Assembly: GCF_000368865.1 (NCBI RefSeq)
Contig: NZ_KB849727.1
Location: 248,001-312,000, forward strand
Direction of reading: 5' to 3'
Length of the DNA stretch: 64,000 nt
Source of the DNA: Acinetobacter bouvetii DSM 14964 = CIP 107468
Lineage (GTDB): Bacteria; Pseudomonadota; Gammaproteobacteria; Pseudomonadales; Moraxellaceae
Position numbers and translations under genes: made by a program. Within the stretch, counting starts at the first letter, position 1, and the number at the start of each line of letters is the position of its first letter. The notes beneath the pieces are model-generated. The model did no database searches and was not told the DNA's origin. It was given only the letters and a program-made list of their open reading frames with translations. Shown in pieces: positions 19,687 through 29,915 of this stretch.

Positions 19687-20190
19687 TTATGCAGCGTAAG
19701 AAGCGGTATTATTTGAAAGCGACCATTTCTTCGTTACAGCGCCTTTTTGCGTGCCGTTAATATCCTGCTGATTGTATGTCCATTCAACAGCGGCATATTT
19801 CAGGCCAAATGCCTCATGCGGCACGCCTTCATCATTTACATTCGGCGTTACGCTTGAAACCAAAACATGCTTCAGTTTAATTTGAAGATATTTTATGCGC
19901 TTGTCGCCATTTGCGCGGTAAAAGTCAATCTGCACTTCATCAAATGTATAGCCTGCAGAACATGCTTCCCAAAGCTTTGGACTGGTAGCATCCAAATCTT
20001 TTACAAAAATCATATCTGAATGTTCAACACGCTCTGCCGTATGGCCGCCGACGCTTGAAGATGTTGCTGATTTAGGCTGGCGGATATTATGTGACCAAGA
20101 ATTTACTTCCAGCCAATTTTTATGTTCAGAATCCCGAGATTCGCCATCGACTTTATATTTTCCGCGAAACTGTACGTATATATCTTTCAT
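19687..20190 (-). CDS. hcp: T6SS tube protein Hcp
   Basis: A 167-residue Hcp, the secreted hexameric ring protein of the inner tube. It starts MKDIYVQFRGKYKVDGESRD, and the SKNWLEVNSWSHNIRQP-like segment (EHKNWLEVNSWSHNI) and the later SSVTPNVNDEGVPHEAFGLKYAAVEWTYN are characteristic. Length matches the Acinetobacter form. It lies 51 bases after tssC with an SD (AGGAAAAATATAACA) upstream of ATG 20190. No C-terminal effector domain is fused, so it is a plain tube protein. Confidence 0.95.
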   Translation of the reverse strand: MKDIYVQFRGKYKVDGESRDSEHKNWLEVNSWSHNIRQPKSATSSSVGGHTAERVEHSDMIFVKDLDATSPKLWEACSAGYTFDEVQIDFYRANGDKRIKYLQIKLKHVLVSSVTPNVNDEGVPHEAFGLKYAAVEWTYNQQDINGTQKGAVTKKWSLSNNTASYAA

Positions 20191-20241
20191 TGTTATATTT
20201 TTCCTGATTTTAATTTCAAGTTATTATTATGTTGCCTCAAA

Positions 20242-21726
20242 TTAATTTGAGGACTGAGGCAGCTCAGTAACAAGTCTCAAAGACACTGATAACTCATCCA
20301 ACTGGAAATGCGGCCTTAAAAAGACCACAGACTTGTAGTGTCCAGGCGCTGCTGGGTTTTCTACAACTTTTACAGACGCTTCACGCAGCGGATATTGAGC
20401 TTTAGCTTCCTGCGAAGCGCCGTCATCCAGCAGTACATATTGAGAAAGCCAGTTATTCAGAAAAGCTTCGACATTTCCCGCAGATGCAAAACTTCCTACT
20501 TTATCGCGCATCATCGCTTTTAAATAATGCGCAATGCGCGAAACAGCCATGATGTATTGGATTTGACTGGATAAAGCTGAGTTGGCATTGGCCGTATCGC
20601 TGTCATATTTTTTAGCTTTCTGTGCAGATTGCGCGCCAAAAAATGCTGCATAATCAGTATTTTTACAATGCACCAAGGGCACAAAACCTAAGTCGCTCAG
20701 TTCCTTTTCACGACGGTCTGTAATGGCAATTTCTGTCGGACATTTAAAGACAACTTCGCCATCATGGGTTTTAAATGTATGCACAGGCAAGCCTTCCACT
20801 AAGCCGCCGCCTTCAACACCGCGAATTGCCGCACACCAGCCGTGCATATCAAACGCATTGGTCAAACGGGTCGAAAAAGCATATGCCGCATTCATCCATA
20901 AATATTCATTATGGTTTTCTCCTGAGACTTCTTCTACATAGTTAAAGCCTTCAGTCGCCGTGCCTTCTTTAGGGTGATAAGGCAAACGCCCTAGCACGCG
21001 CGGCATGGTTAATGCCACATAGCGCGCATCATCGCTTTCGCGGAAAGACCGCCATTGCACATATTCAGCCGTTTCAAAAATTTTTGAGACATCACGCGGA
21101 CGGTCTATATCCGTAAATGTCTCTAAACCGAACATTTCTGGGCTGGCTGCTGAAATAAATGGCGCATGCGCAGCAGCGGCCACATGTGAAATTTGCTCCA
21201 GCAGATACATATCTGCAGGCGTCCGGTCAAATTCAAAATCACCAATGAGCGTTGCATAGGGCGCACCGCCAAATGAGCCATACTCTTCTTCATAAATCTT
21301 CTTGAACAGAGTGCTTTGGTCAAAATCTGCCGCACCTTGGAAATCTTTAATCAATTCTTTTTTAGTTGTATTGAGCATCCGGATTTTAATTAAAGAATTA
21401 GAGGGCGTTTCTTGGCAAAAATAATATAAACCGCGCCATGTTGATTCTACTTTTTGAAAATCCGCATGATGCATGATTTGGCTCAGCTGCTTTGAAATCA
21501 GCGCATCAATCTCTGCAATACGCTTATCGATAGATAAAGCCATATTTTCAGAAACGGTAATGGTCCCTGCCATGACTTCTTTCGCCAGCTCGCCGATGAG
21601 GCTTTTCGCACGGTCATGTTCATCGTCTGTACGCGCTATGCGGCTTTGCTCAACGATTGAGTCCAGCAACGTATAATCTTCTTTCACTGCAAGATTGGAT
21701 GCGGCAGCCAAATTTGAATTACTCAT
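20242..21726 (-). CDS. tssC: T6SS sheath protein TssC (VipB)
   Basis: A 494-residue large sheath subunit. Family blocks include LISKQLSQIMHHADFQKVESTWRGLYYF near residues 75-105, GDFEFDRTPADMYLLEQI, GRLPYHPKEG, the WMNAAYAFSTRLTNAF stretch and SRIAHYLKAMMRDKVGSF. It co-assembles with TssB as the contractile sheath around the Hcp tube. Its ATG (21726) overlaps the end of tssB (21719) by 8 bases, consistent with coupled 1:1 synthesis. Full length. Confidence 0.97.
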   Translation of the reverse strand: MSNSNLAAASNLAVKEDYTLLDSIVEQSRIARTDDEHDRAKSLIGELAKEVMAGTITVSENMALSIDKRIAEIDALISKQLSQIMHHADFQKVESTWRGLYYFCQETPSNSLIKIRMLNTTKKELIKDFQGAADFDQSTLFKKIYEEEYGSFGGAPYATLIGDFEFDRTPADMYLLEQISHVAAAAHAPFISAASPEMFGLETFTDIDRPRDVSKIFETAEYVQWRSFRESDDARYVALTMPRVLGRLPYHPKEGTATEGFNYVEEVSGENHNEYLWMNAAYAFSTRLTNAFDMHGWCAAIRGVEGGGLVEGLPVHTFKTHDGEVVFKCPTEIAITDRREKELSDLGFVPLVHCKNTDYAAFFGAQSAQKAKKYDSDTANANSALSSQIQYIMAVSRIAHYLKAMMRDKVGSFASAGNVEAFLNNWLSQYVLLDDGASQEAKAQYPLREASVKVVENPAAPGHYKSVVFLRPHFQLDELSVSLRLVTELPQSSN

Positions 21727-22222
21727 TTTCAGCCTCCAAACTCAATTTACGCACTTGATCAGTATTCTGCAGTACATCATCCAGCAGATCTTCCAGACGT
21801 TCGTTATTGGAAATTTTATTGCGCAAATCAGTCAAGCGTTCACGCGCGGCAACCAGTTTTTTTAACGGATCAACCTGCTGCACGACATGTTCGGGGCGGA
21901 AATCGTCCATTGATTTAAACGTTAAATCGACTGATATTTTCCCGCCGTCTTCCGTCAATGTGTTATCAACTTGAAAATTTGCCCGCGGCGCTAAAGATTC
22001 AATCACTTCATCAATATTATCCAAATCAACATTAATGAACTTTTTATCTTTCAGTTTGGTTTTTTCTAATTCAGAGGCCGCGGAAAAGTCTCCCAAAACC
22101 CCTACAACAAATGGCAACTCTTTGATCTCTCTGCCATCTCCTACTTCAACATCATAAGTCAGCTGCACTCGCGGAGGTCTGATCCGCTGCAATTTTTTCT
22201 GTACACTTTCACGCTTGGCCAT
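21719..22222 (-). CDS. tssB: T6SS sheath protein TssB (VipA)
   Basis: A small sheath subunit of 167 residues using the ATG at 22222. That start gives the standard N-terminus MAKRESVQKKLQRIRPPRV and has an AGGAAAAAAAG ribosome site directly upstream; the longer frame from 22258 would add a Lys-rich leader overlapping asaA and is not favoured. The motif VQLTYDVEVGDGREIKELPFV and the C-terminal LTDLRNKISNNERLEDLLDD helix are typical of VipA. It pairs with TssC. Confidence 0.95.
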   Translation of the reverse strand: MAKRESVQKKLQRIRPPRVQLTYDVEVGDGREIKELPFVVGVLGDFSAASELEKTKLKDKKFINVDLDNIDEVIESLAPRANFQVDNTLTEDGGKISVDLTFKSMDDFRPEHVVQQVDPLKKLVAARERLTDLRNKISNNERLEDLLDDVLQNTDQVRKLSLEAENE

Positions 22223-22235
22223 CTTTTTTTCCTTT

Positions 22236-22928
22236 TTATTTTTTATTGAATGTTTCAAATGGTGATGAATTTGAAGCTTTTTCGGCAGATTCTTTCACCG
22301 CAGGTGCTGTTGTTCTATTGGTTTTAGGCGCCTTAGCTGCTGCGCTTTTCGGAGCTTCCGCTTTGGTTTTTTTTACTGCTGCTATTTTCGGTGGCGCTTT
22401 TTTATTTGATTTCTTTTTATTATAGGCATTTTCTGAAAACGCAGTTTCTCTGTTTTGCGCCACAGGCTGGGCAAAACGGATTGTATCAACTAATATTTTT
22501 GCCGGCTGATACGCTTCTTCAGATAATGAACGAAGCTCTACTGTGCGCATATGATTTAATGCATTTTGCGAAATTGCCGTCCCGGCTAAAAATTCAGCAT
22601 CTGTCATTTCTGGCGTACTGATATTTTGATTACGCAATTGAGCAACAGCTTGAAGGGCTTTTAAATTATAGCCTTGTGCTTGATATTTCTGCGCTATCTG
22701 AATCTGCAGCCCTGAAAGCAGCGCTTGATTCTTTCTATTAGTTTTATCACACATTTGAGTATAGAGACTGATTAAATCAGCATCTGTATCTCCAGCCGCC
22801 AACGGATACAACTTGACGCAGGATTTATTCAATTCAAGTGAATCTTCTTTCTTGGCATAGCTTACTTGTGCAATACAGACAGCAGTAATCAACGGCACGA
22901 AAAGCATGCCTTTGGTCAAAATACGCAT
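22236..22928 (-). CDS. asaA: Periplasmic T6SS accessory protein AsaA
   Basis: A 230-residue exported protein at the head of the leftward arm. It has a signal peptide (MLFVPLITAVCIAQVSYA), a helical region suggestive of a short TPR-like fold (ALLSGLQIQIAQKYQAQGYN, LKALQAVAQLRNQ), and a long Lys/Ala/Pro-rich tail (KKKSNKKAPPKIAAVKKTK). In A. baumannii the gene upstream of tssB, asaA, encodes a periplasmic protein that binds TssM and is needed for T6SS assembly; identity here rests on position, size and signal peptide rather than on an aligned sequence. The two Cys residues of the mature part (DKTNRKN and NKSCVKL regions) could form a disulfide. Confidence 0.7.
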   Translation of the reverse strand: MRILTKGMLFVPLITAVCIAQVSYAKKEDSLELNKSCVKLYPLAAGDTDADLISLYTQMCDKTNRKNQALLSGLQIQIAQKYQAQGYNLKALQAVAQLRNQNISTPEMTDAEFLAGTAISQNALNHMRTVELRSLSEEAYQPAKILVDTIRFAQPVAQNRETAFSENAYNKKKSNKKAPPKIAAVKKTKAEAPKSAAAKAPKTNRTTAPAVKESAEKASNSSPFETFNKK

Positions 22929-23286
22929 TTATTATTCTCTAAATTTAGTCGTTATCAGCAAGGTTCATCACTTATTATTAATTTGTGATTCTTCCTTTTT
23001 CTAATCATTTTTAGTTTTACGGAGCAGATTTAACAAAAAACAGTCACTAAAAGTCAATACAAAATTTTATTTATCTAACAAAAAGTGTCATTTTTTGATT
23101 TTTTTTGGAAAAAAGTGCAAATTAATTTTTCTTTTTTTTAAAAATATGTAGAATAGGCCGACCGCTTTATTATAAAAAACAACTTAAAGCATTGATTTAA
23201 AAAATAATATTATTATTTAATTAAAATTAGCCCGTAAATAGACTTATTGAAATAAGCTGCGTGTTATTAAAAAGACAGAGATATCT
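22929..23286. promoter_or_regulatory. AT-rich divergent promoter region of the T6SS locus
   Basis: This 358-base gap separates the two T6SS arms and must hold both promoters. It is markedly richer in A/T than its neighbours, with long A and T tracts around 23037-23145. A TAGAAT at 23149-23154 is a candidate -10 for the rightward arm, without a good -35. No GG-N10-GC sigma-54 element was noticed. A/T tracts of this kind suit H-NS-type silencing, which is inference. Confidence 0.45.
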
Positions 23287-25959
23287 ATGAATAATTTAAA
23301 AATTTTAATTACAAAATTATCAGCACAATCACGCTTATCACTTGAAAAATCAGCCAATACCTGCATATCACAGCAAAATTATGAAATTGAAATTGAACAT
23401 TTTTTATTAGAGCTGCTGTTGCAAAAAAACGGCAATGACATTCAAATTTTAATCAATAAATATAATATTCCAAAAGATGACCTCGTCCGCGACTTAACGG
23501 AAAGCATCGCCCTATTGCCAAAAGGCAATACCCGGACACCAATTTTTGCCAAGTCGATTGTCCGATTGCTGGAACAAGCCTGGCTGCTGGCATCCGCTGA
23601 ACAGGATCCAATAATACGCAGTGGCCATTTAATCACAGCCCTGCTGACGGCTCAGGACTTATATCAAATTGCTGCCCGCGCATCATCGCTTTTTGATCTG
23701 TTCCCCATTGATACCATAAAGCACACATTTATAGATTTATGTCAAAGCAGCAGTGAAAACCAGCATCAGCCGCAGCAGCAAAAAAAAGGGCCTTCCACAG
23801 CCGAAGCCGATCCTGATGCCGCCACTGCCGTCAAAACGCCAGCTTTAGATCAATACACTATTAATTTAACTGAAAAAGCTAAAAATGGCAGCATAGATCC
23901 AGTCATTGGCCGTGAATTTGAAATCCGCTTAATGCTGGATATTTTAATGCGCCGCCGCCAAAATAATCCTATTTTAACGGGTGATCCTGGTGTCGGCAAA
24001 ACTGCCGTTGTCGAAGGCTTGGCCCTTAAAATTTCTCAAAATCAAGTGCCCGATGCGCTTAAAAATGTTCAGCTGCATGCATTGGACATGGGGCTGCTGC
24101 AGGCCGGCGCCAGCGTTAAAGGTGAATTTGAAAATCGTTTAAAACAAGTGATTCAGGAGGTTCAATCCTCAAGCCATCCCATTATATTATTTATTGATGA
24201 AGCGCATACTCTGATCGGCGCAGGCGGTCAAGCTGGACAAAATGATGCAGCCAATTTGCTGAAACCCGCTTTAGCGCGGGGTGAATTGCGCACCATTGCC
24301 GCGACCACTTGGGCAGAATATAAACAATATTTTGAAAAAGATGCAGCCTTGAGCCGCCGTTTTGAGGTCGTAAAAGTTGAAGAGCCAACTGAAGCAGTCG
24401 CCATAGATATGCTGCGCGCGATGATTCCCGTCATGGCAGATCATTTTAATCTGTACATTGATGATGAAGCGATTGTCAATGCTGTGCATGCTTCACACCG
24501 CTATATTACTGGCCGGCAACTGCCTGATAAAGCCATCAGTGTTTTGGATACTGCAGCAGCCCGCGTTGCGCTGACGCAAAATGCAGCTCCTGTTCAGCTG
24601 GATCAGCTTTACGCGCAGCTGCATAACCTGAAACTGCAGCAAAACATTTTAATTCAAGAACACAAAAATATGCCGATTCATCATGAACGTTTAGACAAAT
24701 TGGCAAAAACCATCACCAGCTTAAATGAAGAAATTACCCAAACGGAACTTAAATGGAAGCAAGAGCTGGGTTTAGTCCAGCAAATTCATCGTTTGCAGCA
24801 AGATTCCGAACAGAACCATAATGGCGAAGTCACTGTATTGCGCCAGCAGCTGGCTGATTTGCAAGGCCAATCCCCTTTAGTTTTTGAACGGGTAAATGCG
24901 CACATTATTAATGAGATTATCTCGGACTGGACTGGTATTCCTGTCGGGAAAATGGTTAACGATGAAATTAAGCACATTCTCTGTTTAGAAGAAAAGCTTG
25001 GCCAGCGTGTCATGGGACAGAAGTATGCCTTGCATCAATTGGCGCAAGGCATAAAAACCTCAAAAGCCAAATTAGAAGACCCCAATAAACCGCAGGGAGT
25101 GTTTATGCTGGCAGGCCCGAGCGGCGTCGGTAAAACTGAAACTGCCTTGGCATTGGCTAATGAATTGTATGGCGGTGAATCCCACTTAATCACAGTCAAC
25201 ATGTCTGAGTATCAAGAGGCGCATACCGTATCTTCATTAAAAGGGGCTCCCCCTGGCTATGTGGGCTATGGGCAAGGCGGGGTTTTAACTGAAGCGGTAC
25301 GCCGCAATCCATACAGTGTTGTACTTTTAGATGAAATTGAAAAAGCCCACAATGATGTGCAGGAACTGTTCTATCAAGTTTTTGATAAAGGCGTATTGGA
25401 GGATGGTGAAGGACGCCTGATCGATTTTAAAAACACCACGATTCTTTTGACCTCGAATGCGGGTTCAGGATCTATTATGCAGGCTTGCCTGAATACGCCA
25501 GTTGATAAATGGCCAGCTGCGGAAGAACTGATTGATCAGCTTAAACCCGCATTGTACAAGCAGTTTAAACCGGCTTTTTTAGGACGCATGCGCATTGTGC
25601 CTTATTTCCCGCTCCATGATGATTTACTGATTCGAATTATTCAGCAAAAATTGGGCAAAATTACCGCCCGAATTAAAAAACAATATCAAACCGAAATTAT
25701 TTACAAAGATGACCTCATTGAATTGCTGCTGAAACGCTGTACTGAAATAGACAGTGGCGCCAGAAATGTTGATAACATTTTAAACTCATCTGTTCTTCCA
25801 GCGCTGGCGACAGAAATTTTAATGGCGATGAGTGAGCAAAAAGTTCCGCGTTTGATTGAAATCAGTGTCAAAAATGATGAAATTCATTATGCGCTTGATC
25901 CTAAAAATCAAATGGCTAAAAAGCAGAAAACAAAAAAATCAAAAGCATTAGAAACTTAA
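23287..25959 (+). CDS. clpV: T6SS sheath-recycling ATPase TssH (ClpV)
   Basis: An 890-residue AAA+ unfoldase that disassembles contracted TssBC sheath. It has an N-terminal Clp repeat domain, a first AAA+ module with Walker A GDPGVGKT (about residue 235) and Walker [12 protein letters not shown], a coiled-coil middle region, and a second module with Walker A GPSGVGKT (about 610), Walker [12 protein letters not shown] and a GYVGYG pore loop. The linker [20 protein letters not shown] and the sheath-binding N-domain distinguish it from ClpB. It leads the rightward arm. The Lys-rich tail ([13 protein letters not shown]) is unusual. The SD is weak. Confidence 0.95.
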   Translation: MNNLKILITKLSAQSRLSLEKSANTCISQQNYEIEIEHFLLELLLQKNGNDIQILINKYNIPKDDLVRDLTESIALLPKGNTRTPIFAKSIVRLLEQAWLLASAEQDPIIRSGHLITALLTAQDLYQIAARASSLFDLFPIDTIKHTFIDLCQSSSENQHQPQQQKKGPSTAEADPDAATAVKTPALDQYTINLTEKAKNGSIDPVIGREFEIRLMLDILMRRRQNNPILTGDPGVGKTAVVEGLALKISQNQVPDALKNVQLHALDMGLLQAGASVKGEFENRLKQVIQEVQSSSHPIILFIDEAHTLIGAGGQAGQNDAANLLKPALARGELRTIAATTWAEYKQYFEKDAALSRRFEVVKVEEPTEAVAIDMLRAMIPVMADHFNLYIDDEAIVNAVHASHRYITGRQLPDKAISVLDTAAARVALTQNAAPVQLDQLYAQLHNLKLQQNILIQEHKNMPIHHERLDKLAKTITSLNEEITQTELKWKQELGLVQQIHRLQQDSEQNHNGEVTVLRQQLADLQGQSPLVFERVNAHIINEIISDWTGIPVGKMVNDEIKHILCLEEKLGQRVMGQKYALHQLAQGIKTSKAKLEDPNKPQGVFMLAGPSGVGKTETALALANELYGGESHLITVNMSEYQEAHTVSSLKGAPPGYVGYGQGGVLTEAVRRNPYSVVLLDEIEKAHNDVQELFYQVFDKGVLEDGEGRLIDFKNTTILLTSNAGSGSIMQACLNTPVDKWPAAEELIDQLKPALYKQFKPAFLGRMRIVPYFPLHDDLLIRIIQQKLGKITARIKKQYQTEIIYKDDLIELLLKRCTEIDSGARNVDNILNSSVLPALATEILMAMSEQKVPRLIEISVKNDEIHYALDPKNQMAKKQKTKKSKALET

Positions 25960-25980
25960 TTTTAACAAGAAAGGCAGAAT

Positions 25981-27105
25981 ATGAGTTTAGAACTCGACCA
26001 TTTATTGCAGCCCATTTCAGAGAGCCGCCCCTGCGGCATAGATTGCTCTTTTTCCAATGAGTTTCATGCGATTAAAAAAGCGAAAACTCAAGATGACCCT
26101 TTACTCGAACAAGGCGACTGGATTTCTGAGCCAAAGCAGGCCGATTGGGCTTTTATTCATGCCAAATCAACAGAATTATTGACCGAGAAAACCAAAGATC
26201 TCCGCCTGTTGACCTGGCTTTTGGAAGCGTGGCCCCATCTGTATGGCTTTGATGGCATTGCCAAAGCGCTTGAACTGACGCATCGGAGCTTGAATGCGTA
26301 TTGGGACCTATTGCATCCTGAAATTGAAGAAAATGATTTAGATCAGCGTATCGGCTTGCTTCAAGGATTTATCAATCTGCTGCCGGCTTTATTGAAAGGC
26401 ATTCCTGTTGTCAGCACGCCAGCAGCATATACCCTTTCAGATTATGACAGTATGCGGCATCAGCAAAATCAAAGACTGAAAATGAATGCTAAGGATGGTC
26501 TCAATGAAGAAACTGCAAATTATCTAGAGCAATTTGAGCAGGCTTTGTTCAATACTTCTAAATCGGTTCAATATCAGAATTTTCAGCAGTTTTTGGACAT
26601 TATCAGTCAATGGCAGCTGCTGAAAGAGACGTTGGACAGCTTAATGGGGCTAGATGCGCCAAGTTTTGCATCCATCGATTCTCAAATTGAAACAATCCAT
26701 ATGACTATAAAGAAAATTTATAAAGCGGATGCTTTTTACAGTTCATCTGCTGAATCTGCCAACACAGCACCGGAGCCAGTGAATCATGCTGAATTTTCTG
26801 CAAATCACACTGTCCAGCATATGAATCATCAGCAGTCCTTTCAGCCGCAGCTGCAAAATCATTTGGCAAACCGTGCACAGGCCATGCTCGTGCTGCAGGA
26901 AATTGCAGACTATTTTCAAGCCAATGAACCGCACAGCCCTGTGAGCTATCTGCTGCAAAAAACCATTAAGTGGAGCCATATGCCGCTGCATGAATGGCTG
27001 GCTCAGGTTTTAAAAAATGAAAAGCCTTTAGAAAGCGTACATGAACTTTTGGGTGTGCAGGCAAATACCCATGACTCAAATAATGAAACAGACAGTAATT
27101 GGTAA
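25981..27105 (+). CDS. tssA: T6SS assembly protein TssA
   Basis: A 374-residue TssA. The N-terminal ImpA domain is clear: LLQPISESRPCGIDCSFSNEF, then EQGDWISEPKQADWAFI and LRLLTWLLEAWPHLYGFDGIAKALEL. A variable middle follows (Gln/His/Asn-rich, about residues 255-300). The C-terminal region (QAMLVLQEIADYFQANEPHSPVSYLLQKTIKW) is like the VasJ C-terminal domain that primes and caps the growing sheath-tube. It follows clpV by 21 bases with AAAGG as SD. Class assignment is uncertain; the extended C-terminus with EPHSPVSYLL is typical of shorter TssA forms. Confidence 0.9.
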   Translation: MSLELDHLLQPISESRPCGIDCSFSNEFHAIKKAKTQDDPLLEQGDWISEPKQADWAFIHAKSTELLTEKTKDLRLLTWLLEAWPHLYGFDGIAKALELTHRSLNAYWDLLHPEIEENDLDQRIGLLQGFINLLPALLKGIPVVSTPAAYTLSDYDSMRHQQNQRLKMNAKDGLNEETANYLEQFEQALFNTSKSVQYQNFQQFLDIISQWQLLKETLDSLMGLDAPSFASIDSQIETIHMTIKKIYKADAFYSSSAESANTAPEPVNHAEFSANHTVQHMNHQQSFQPQLQNHLANRAQAMLVLQEIADYFQANEPHSPVSYLLQKTIKWSHMPLHEWLAQVLKNEKPLESVHELLGVQANTHDSNNETDSNW

Positions 27106-27110
27106 TTGAA

Positions 27111-28475
27111 ATGTTTAAAGCAGAGAAAATATTATGGGGCGAAGGCCTATTCTTGCGTCCGCAGCATTTTCAGCTGCAGGATGCCTATCATGAACAGCGG
27201 TTAAACCAAACGGTTCGCGCAACTATTCCTTTTGCTTACGGCATCCGGTCTTTTCAATTTGATGAATCTCAGCTTGACACCCATATTTTAGCTTTAAGCC
27301 AAATCGAAATGATTTGGCAAGATGGGGAAATTTACCAAGCGCCAGCCCAAGATTTGCTGCCTGAGCCGATTATGCTGGATGTGCTGAACCTAAAAGGCGA
27401 AATGCATATTTACTTAGCTTTACCTATCTTGCAGCCAAATAGAAAGAACGTCAGCTTTGAGTCTGAAAATAGCCAATCCAGCAGATATCATTCACATTTA
27501 ATTGAAACGCATGATTTATTTACCGATGCGAGCAGCGCTGAAATTACAATGCTGCGGCGCCGTGCTGAATTCAAGCTTTTTGAACTGAATCATGAGCCGC
27601 ATCAGCTGGATGGCTTTTTGTATCTGCCTATTGGACGGATTAAGCGCCAAAGTTCAGGCAGTTTTGTACTGGATACCAAATTTATTCCGCCTATCCTGCA
27701 TATCGAATCCAGCGAGTCGCTCATTTCCAGCCTGAAACGCACATTAAATGTCATTAAAGCTAAGATTAAAGCCATTCAGGCAAACAATCGAGAAAACGAG
27801 CAGAAACTGATTGAATTTCGCTCAGGTGATATCGTTTCTTTTTGGCTGGTGAATGCCCTGAATACAGCCCATGCGGCCTTAAACCATTTACTGCAGTATC
27901 CGCATATTCATCCTGAACGGCTTTTTTTTGAATTGCTCCGTTTGAGCGGTTCTTTACTGACCTTTTCAACCGCCTATGAAGTAGATCAATTGCCGCAGTA
28001 TCAGCATGATCACTTAGAAGAAAGCTTCAGCAGTTTAGACCTGATTCTACGTGATTTGCTGGATACCATTATTTCCAACCGCTACATCAGCATTGCCTTA
28101 AAAGAAGCTCGCCCATCCTATTGGATTGGCAGTTTGGAATCAGACAAAATCACCCGCGATACCCGTTTTTATCTGGCAGTTTCCAGCGGTGTAATGCCGG
28201 CACATGATCTCATTTCCTATGTTCCATTGCGTTTTAAAGTCGGCAATACCGTTGATGTTGAACAGCGTGTTGTTGCCGCGCTGCCTGCCATTCCATTACA
28301 GCATTTAATGCAAGTGCCGACGGCAATTCCCGTCCGATCCGGGGTCAGCTATTTTGAGATAGAGCCAAACAATGATCTGTACCAGCGGATGCTGGATTCA
28401 GAAACTATCTGTGTCTATATTCCGAGCGGCTTCCAAGATATTTCAATTGAATTAATTGCAGCCATGAATGGGTAA
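27111..28475 (+). CDS. tssK: T6SS baseplate protein TssK
   Basis: A trimeric connector linking the baseplate to TssL/TssM. The N-terminus FKAEKILWGEGLFLRPQHFQLQDAYHE is the standard TssK opening, and LPVGRIKR-like and IHPERLFFELLRLSGSLLTF follow in the usual order. An in-frame TTG at 27099 would add MVIE, but the ATG at 27111 matches the family start, so it is preferred (454 residues). It begins 5 bases after tssA and ends 6 bases before tssL. Full length. Confidence 0.93.
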   Translation: MFKAEKILWGEGLFLRPQHFQLQDAYHEQRLNQTVRATIPFAYGIRSFQFDESQLDTHILALSQIEMIWQDGEIYQAPAQDLLPEPIMLDVLNLKGEMHIYLALPILQPNRKNVSFESENSQSSRYHSHLIETHDLFTDASSAEITMLRRRAEFKLFELNHEPHQLDGFLYLPIGRIKRQSSGSFVLDTKFIPPILHIESSESLISSLKRTLNVIKAKIKAIQANNRENEQKLIEFRSGDIVSFWLVNALNTAHAALNHLLQYPHIHPERLFFELLRLSGSLLTFSTAYEVDQLPQYQHDHLEESFSSLDLILRDLLDTIISNRYISIALKEARPSYWIGSLESDKITRDTRFYLAVSSGVMPAHDLISYVPLRFKVGNTVDVEQRVVAALPAIPLQHLMQVPTAIPVRSGVSYFEIEPNNDLYQRMLDSETICVYIPSGFQDISIELIAAMNG

Positions 28476-28481
28476 TTTACG

Positions 28482-29288
28482 ATGAATATACAGAATAATG
28501 CACCTTCATTGTTTGATGACGGCCACATTGGCATCGGGATGGCCCCCGCTGCGATTGAAACAAAAATAGCCAGCACAGCCAATCTGGTCGATTTAATGCA
28601 TGACGGTTTTTATATTGTTTTTTTGCTAAAAAATCAGTATGTGCCATCCAATGCTGACAGTTTCCGAGACAAAATTTTAACTTTGCTGCACCGTTTTGAA
28701 AGTCAGGCGCGCAAATTGCAATTCAGCAATGAGGATATTCAGGATGCTAAATATGCATATTGCGCCTTATTGGATGAAACTATTGTAACGCAGCAGAATG
28801 CCCGTTTTTTTGACTTGCAGAACAACTGGATGATGTGCCCTTTGCAGCTGAGCTTATTCGGTTCACAGCTTGCAGGATACCGTTTTTTTGAAAAAATGGA
28901 TGAGATACGCAGTAAAGGAAAAGAGCGTCTGGCCGCGCTTGAAGCCTATCACTATTGCATGCTGTTAGGATTTCATGGCAAATACCGCTTAGAGTCGATT
29001 GAAAGCCTAAATCTCCTTGCTTCACGTGTAGGTGATGAAATTGACTATTTGAAAGGCAAAAAAGCTTCATTCTCACCATTTGCCGCGCTGCCCGATCAAA
29101 TCAAGCATATTATTCACCGTGAACTGCCATTTTTCTGGATTCTAATTTTTTGGCTGATTTTTGCATTCAGCTCTTTTGCCGCGCTGCATTTTATGCTTTC
29201 CAGCCAAGGGAATCAGTCTTTTGCAAAGTTCCAAAATGTGATTACAGCGCCAGCAGAACCAGCTTATATCATCATTCATTTACCATAA
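28482..29288 (+). CDS. tssL: T6SS membrane-complex protein TssL (DotU)
   Basis: A 268-residue tail-anchored inner-membrane protein, partner of TssM. The cytoplasmic DotU domain has the expected DAKYAYCALLDETIV, FFEKMDEI and LGFHGKYRL motifs. One TM helix (FWILIFWLIFAFSSFAALHFML) lies near residues 215-236 with a short periplasmic tail. There is no fused OmpA peptidoglycan-binding domain, so wall anchoring must come from another protein such as TagN. Full length for the non-fused class. Confidence 0.93.
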   Translation: MNIQNNAPSLFDDGHIGIGMAPAAIETKIASTANLVDLMHDGFYIVFLLKNQYVPSNADSFRDKILTLLHRFESQARKLQFSNEDIQDAKYAYCALLDETIVTQQNARFFDLQNNWMMCPLQLSLFGSQLAGYRFFEKMDEIRSKGKERLAALEAYHYCMLLGFHGKYRLESIESLNLLASRVGDEIDYLKGKKASFSPFAALPDQIKHIIHRELPFFWILIFWLIFAFSSFAALHFMLSSQGNQSFAKFQNVITAPAEPAYIIIHLP

Positions 29289-29300
29289 GAACAATATAAA

Positions 29301-29915
29301 ATGGCAAACGAGAAAAAAAATAATCTACGCATACTGCAGTCTACTCAAAAGAAACCGCTTCATCCTGCTATTTATGCTGTTTGCGGCTTCTTTGCCGGCA
29401 TGGCTCTTATTAGCGCCACGGGGCTGATGTTTATAAATTTTAATCATAAAACCAATGATGCGCTTATGTCTCAGGAAAACTTTCCGCAAGAAGAACCAAT
29501 CACTCAGCGTCATCCCTCTATTTCTTCACAAAGTCATAAACTTGCACAAGAAAATCCGCATTCAGATGAAGCTGGAGAAGAAGAAACTAGCCAAACTTAT
29601 GACGGTGATTTACTGAATGCATTTAAGCATGAAAAACCCGCAGTTCAGCATCATTCCCCCTTTGCACAAGCAAAGCTTCACCCGCCTCAGGCCGCTAAAG
29701 CTGTTCAGAAAGTGAAGCCGGCAATAAAATCCAATGCTTTACCCGCAGTAAAAAGCAAGTTGATGGCAAAAGCACCGCCGCCAGAAAAAAATACACCGGC
29801 ACCCGCAAAGCAAGCGGTATCCAGTGACCCCGAAATTCCCAGCCCTCGCGGCTCGCTTCAAATGACAGTAACAAAAACACTTTCGCCGGTGAAAGAGCAA
29901 GCAGCAGCGCAATGA
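29301..29915 (+). CDS. T6SS-locus single-TM protein of unknown function
   Basis: A 204-residue protein between tssL and tagX. One TM helix (AIYAVCGFFAGMALISATGLMF, about residues 24-45) is followed by a periplasmic, low-complexity tail rich in Pro, Ala, Lys and Gln (KAVQKVKPAIKSNALPAV, MAKAPPPEKNTPAPAK). No enzyme motif is seen. Its stop overlaps the start of tagX (ATGA). Genes in this place belong to the Acinetobacter-specific accessory set and at least one such protein is reported to join the membrane complex; I cannot assign the exact name. A role as periplasmic spacer or scaffold is inference. Confidence 0.6.
   Translation: MANEKKNNLRILQSTQKKPLHPAIYAVCGFFAGMALISATGLMFINFNHKTNDALMSQENFPQEEPITQRHPSISSQSHKLAQENPHSDEAGEEETSQTYDGDLLNAFKHEKPAVQHHSPFAQAKLHPPQAAKAVQKVKPAIKSNALPAVKSKLMAKAPPPEKNTPAPAKQAVSSDPEIPSPRGSLQMTVTKTLSPVKEQAAAQ

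Noticed and set aside
22222..22258. Longer TssB start with a Lys-rich leader
   Set aside because: The ATG at 22222 has a strong ribosome site and gives the standard TssB N-terminus.
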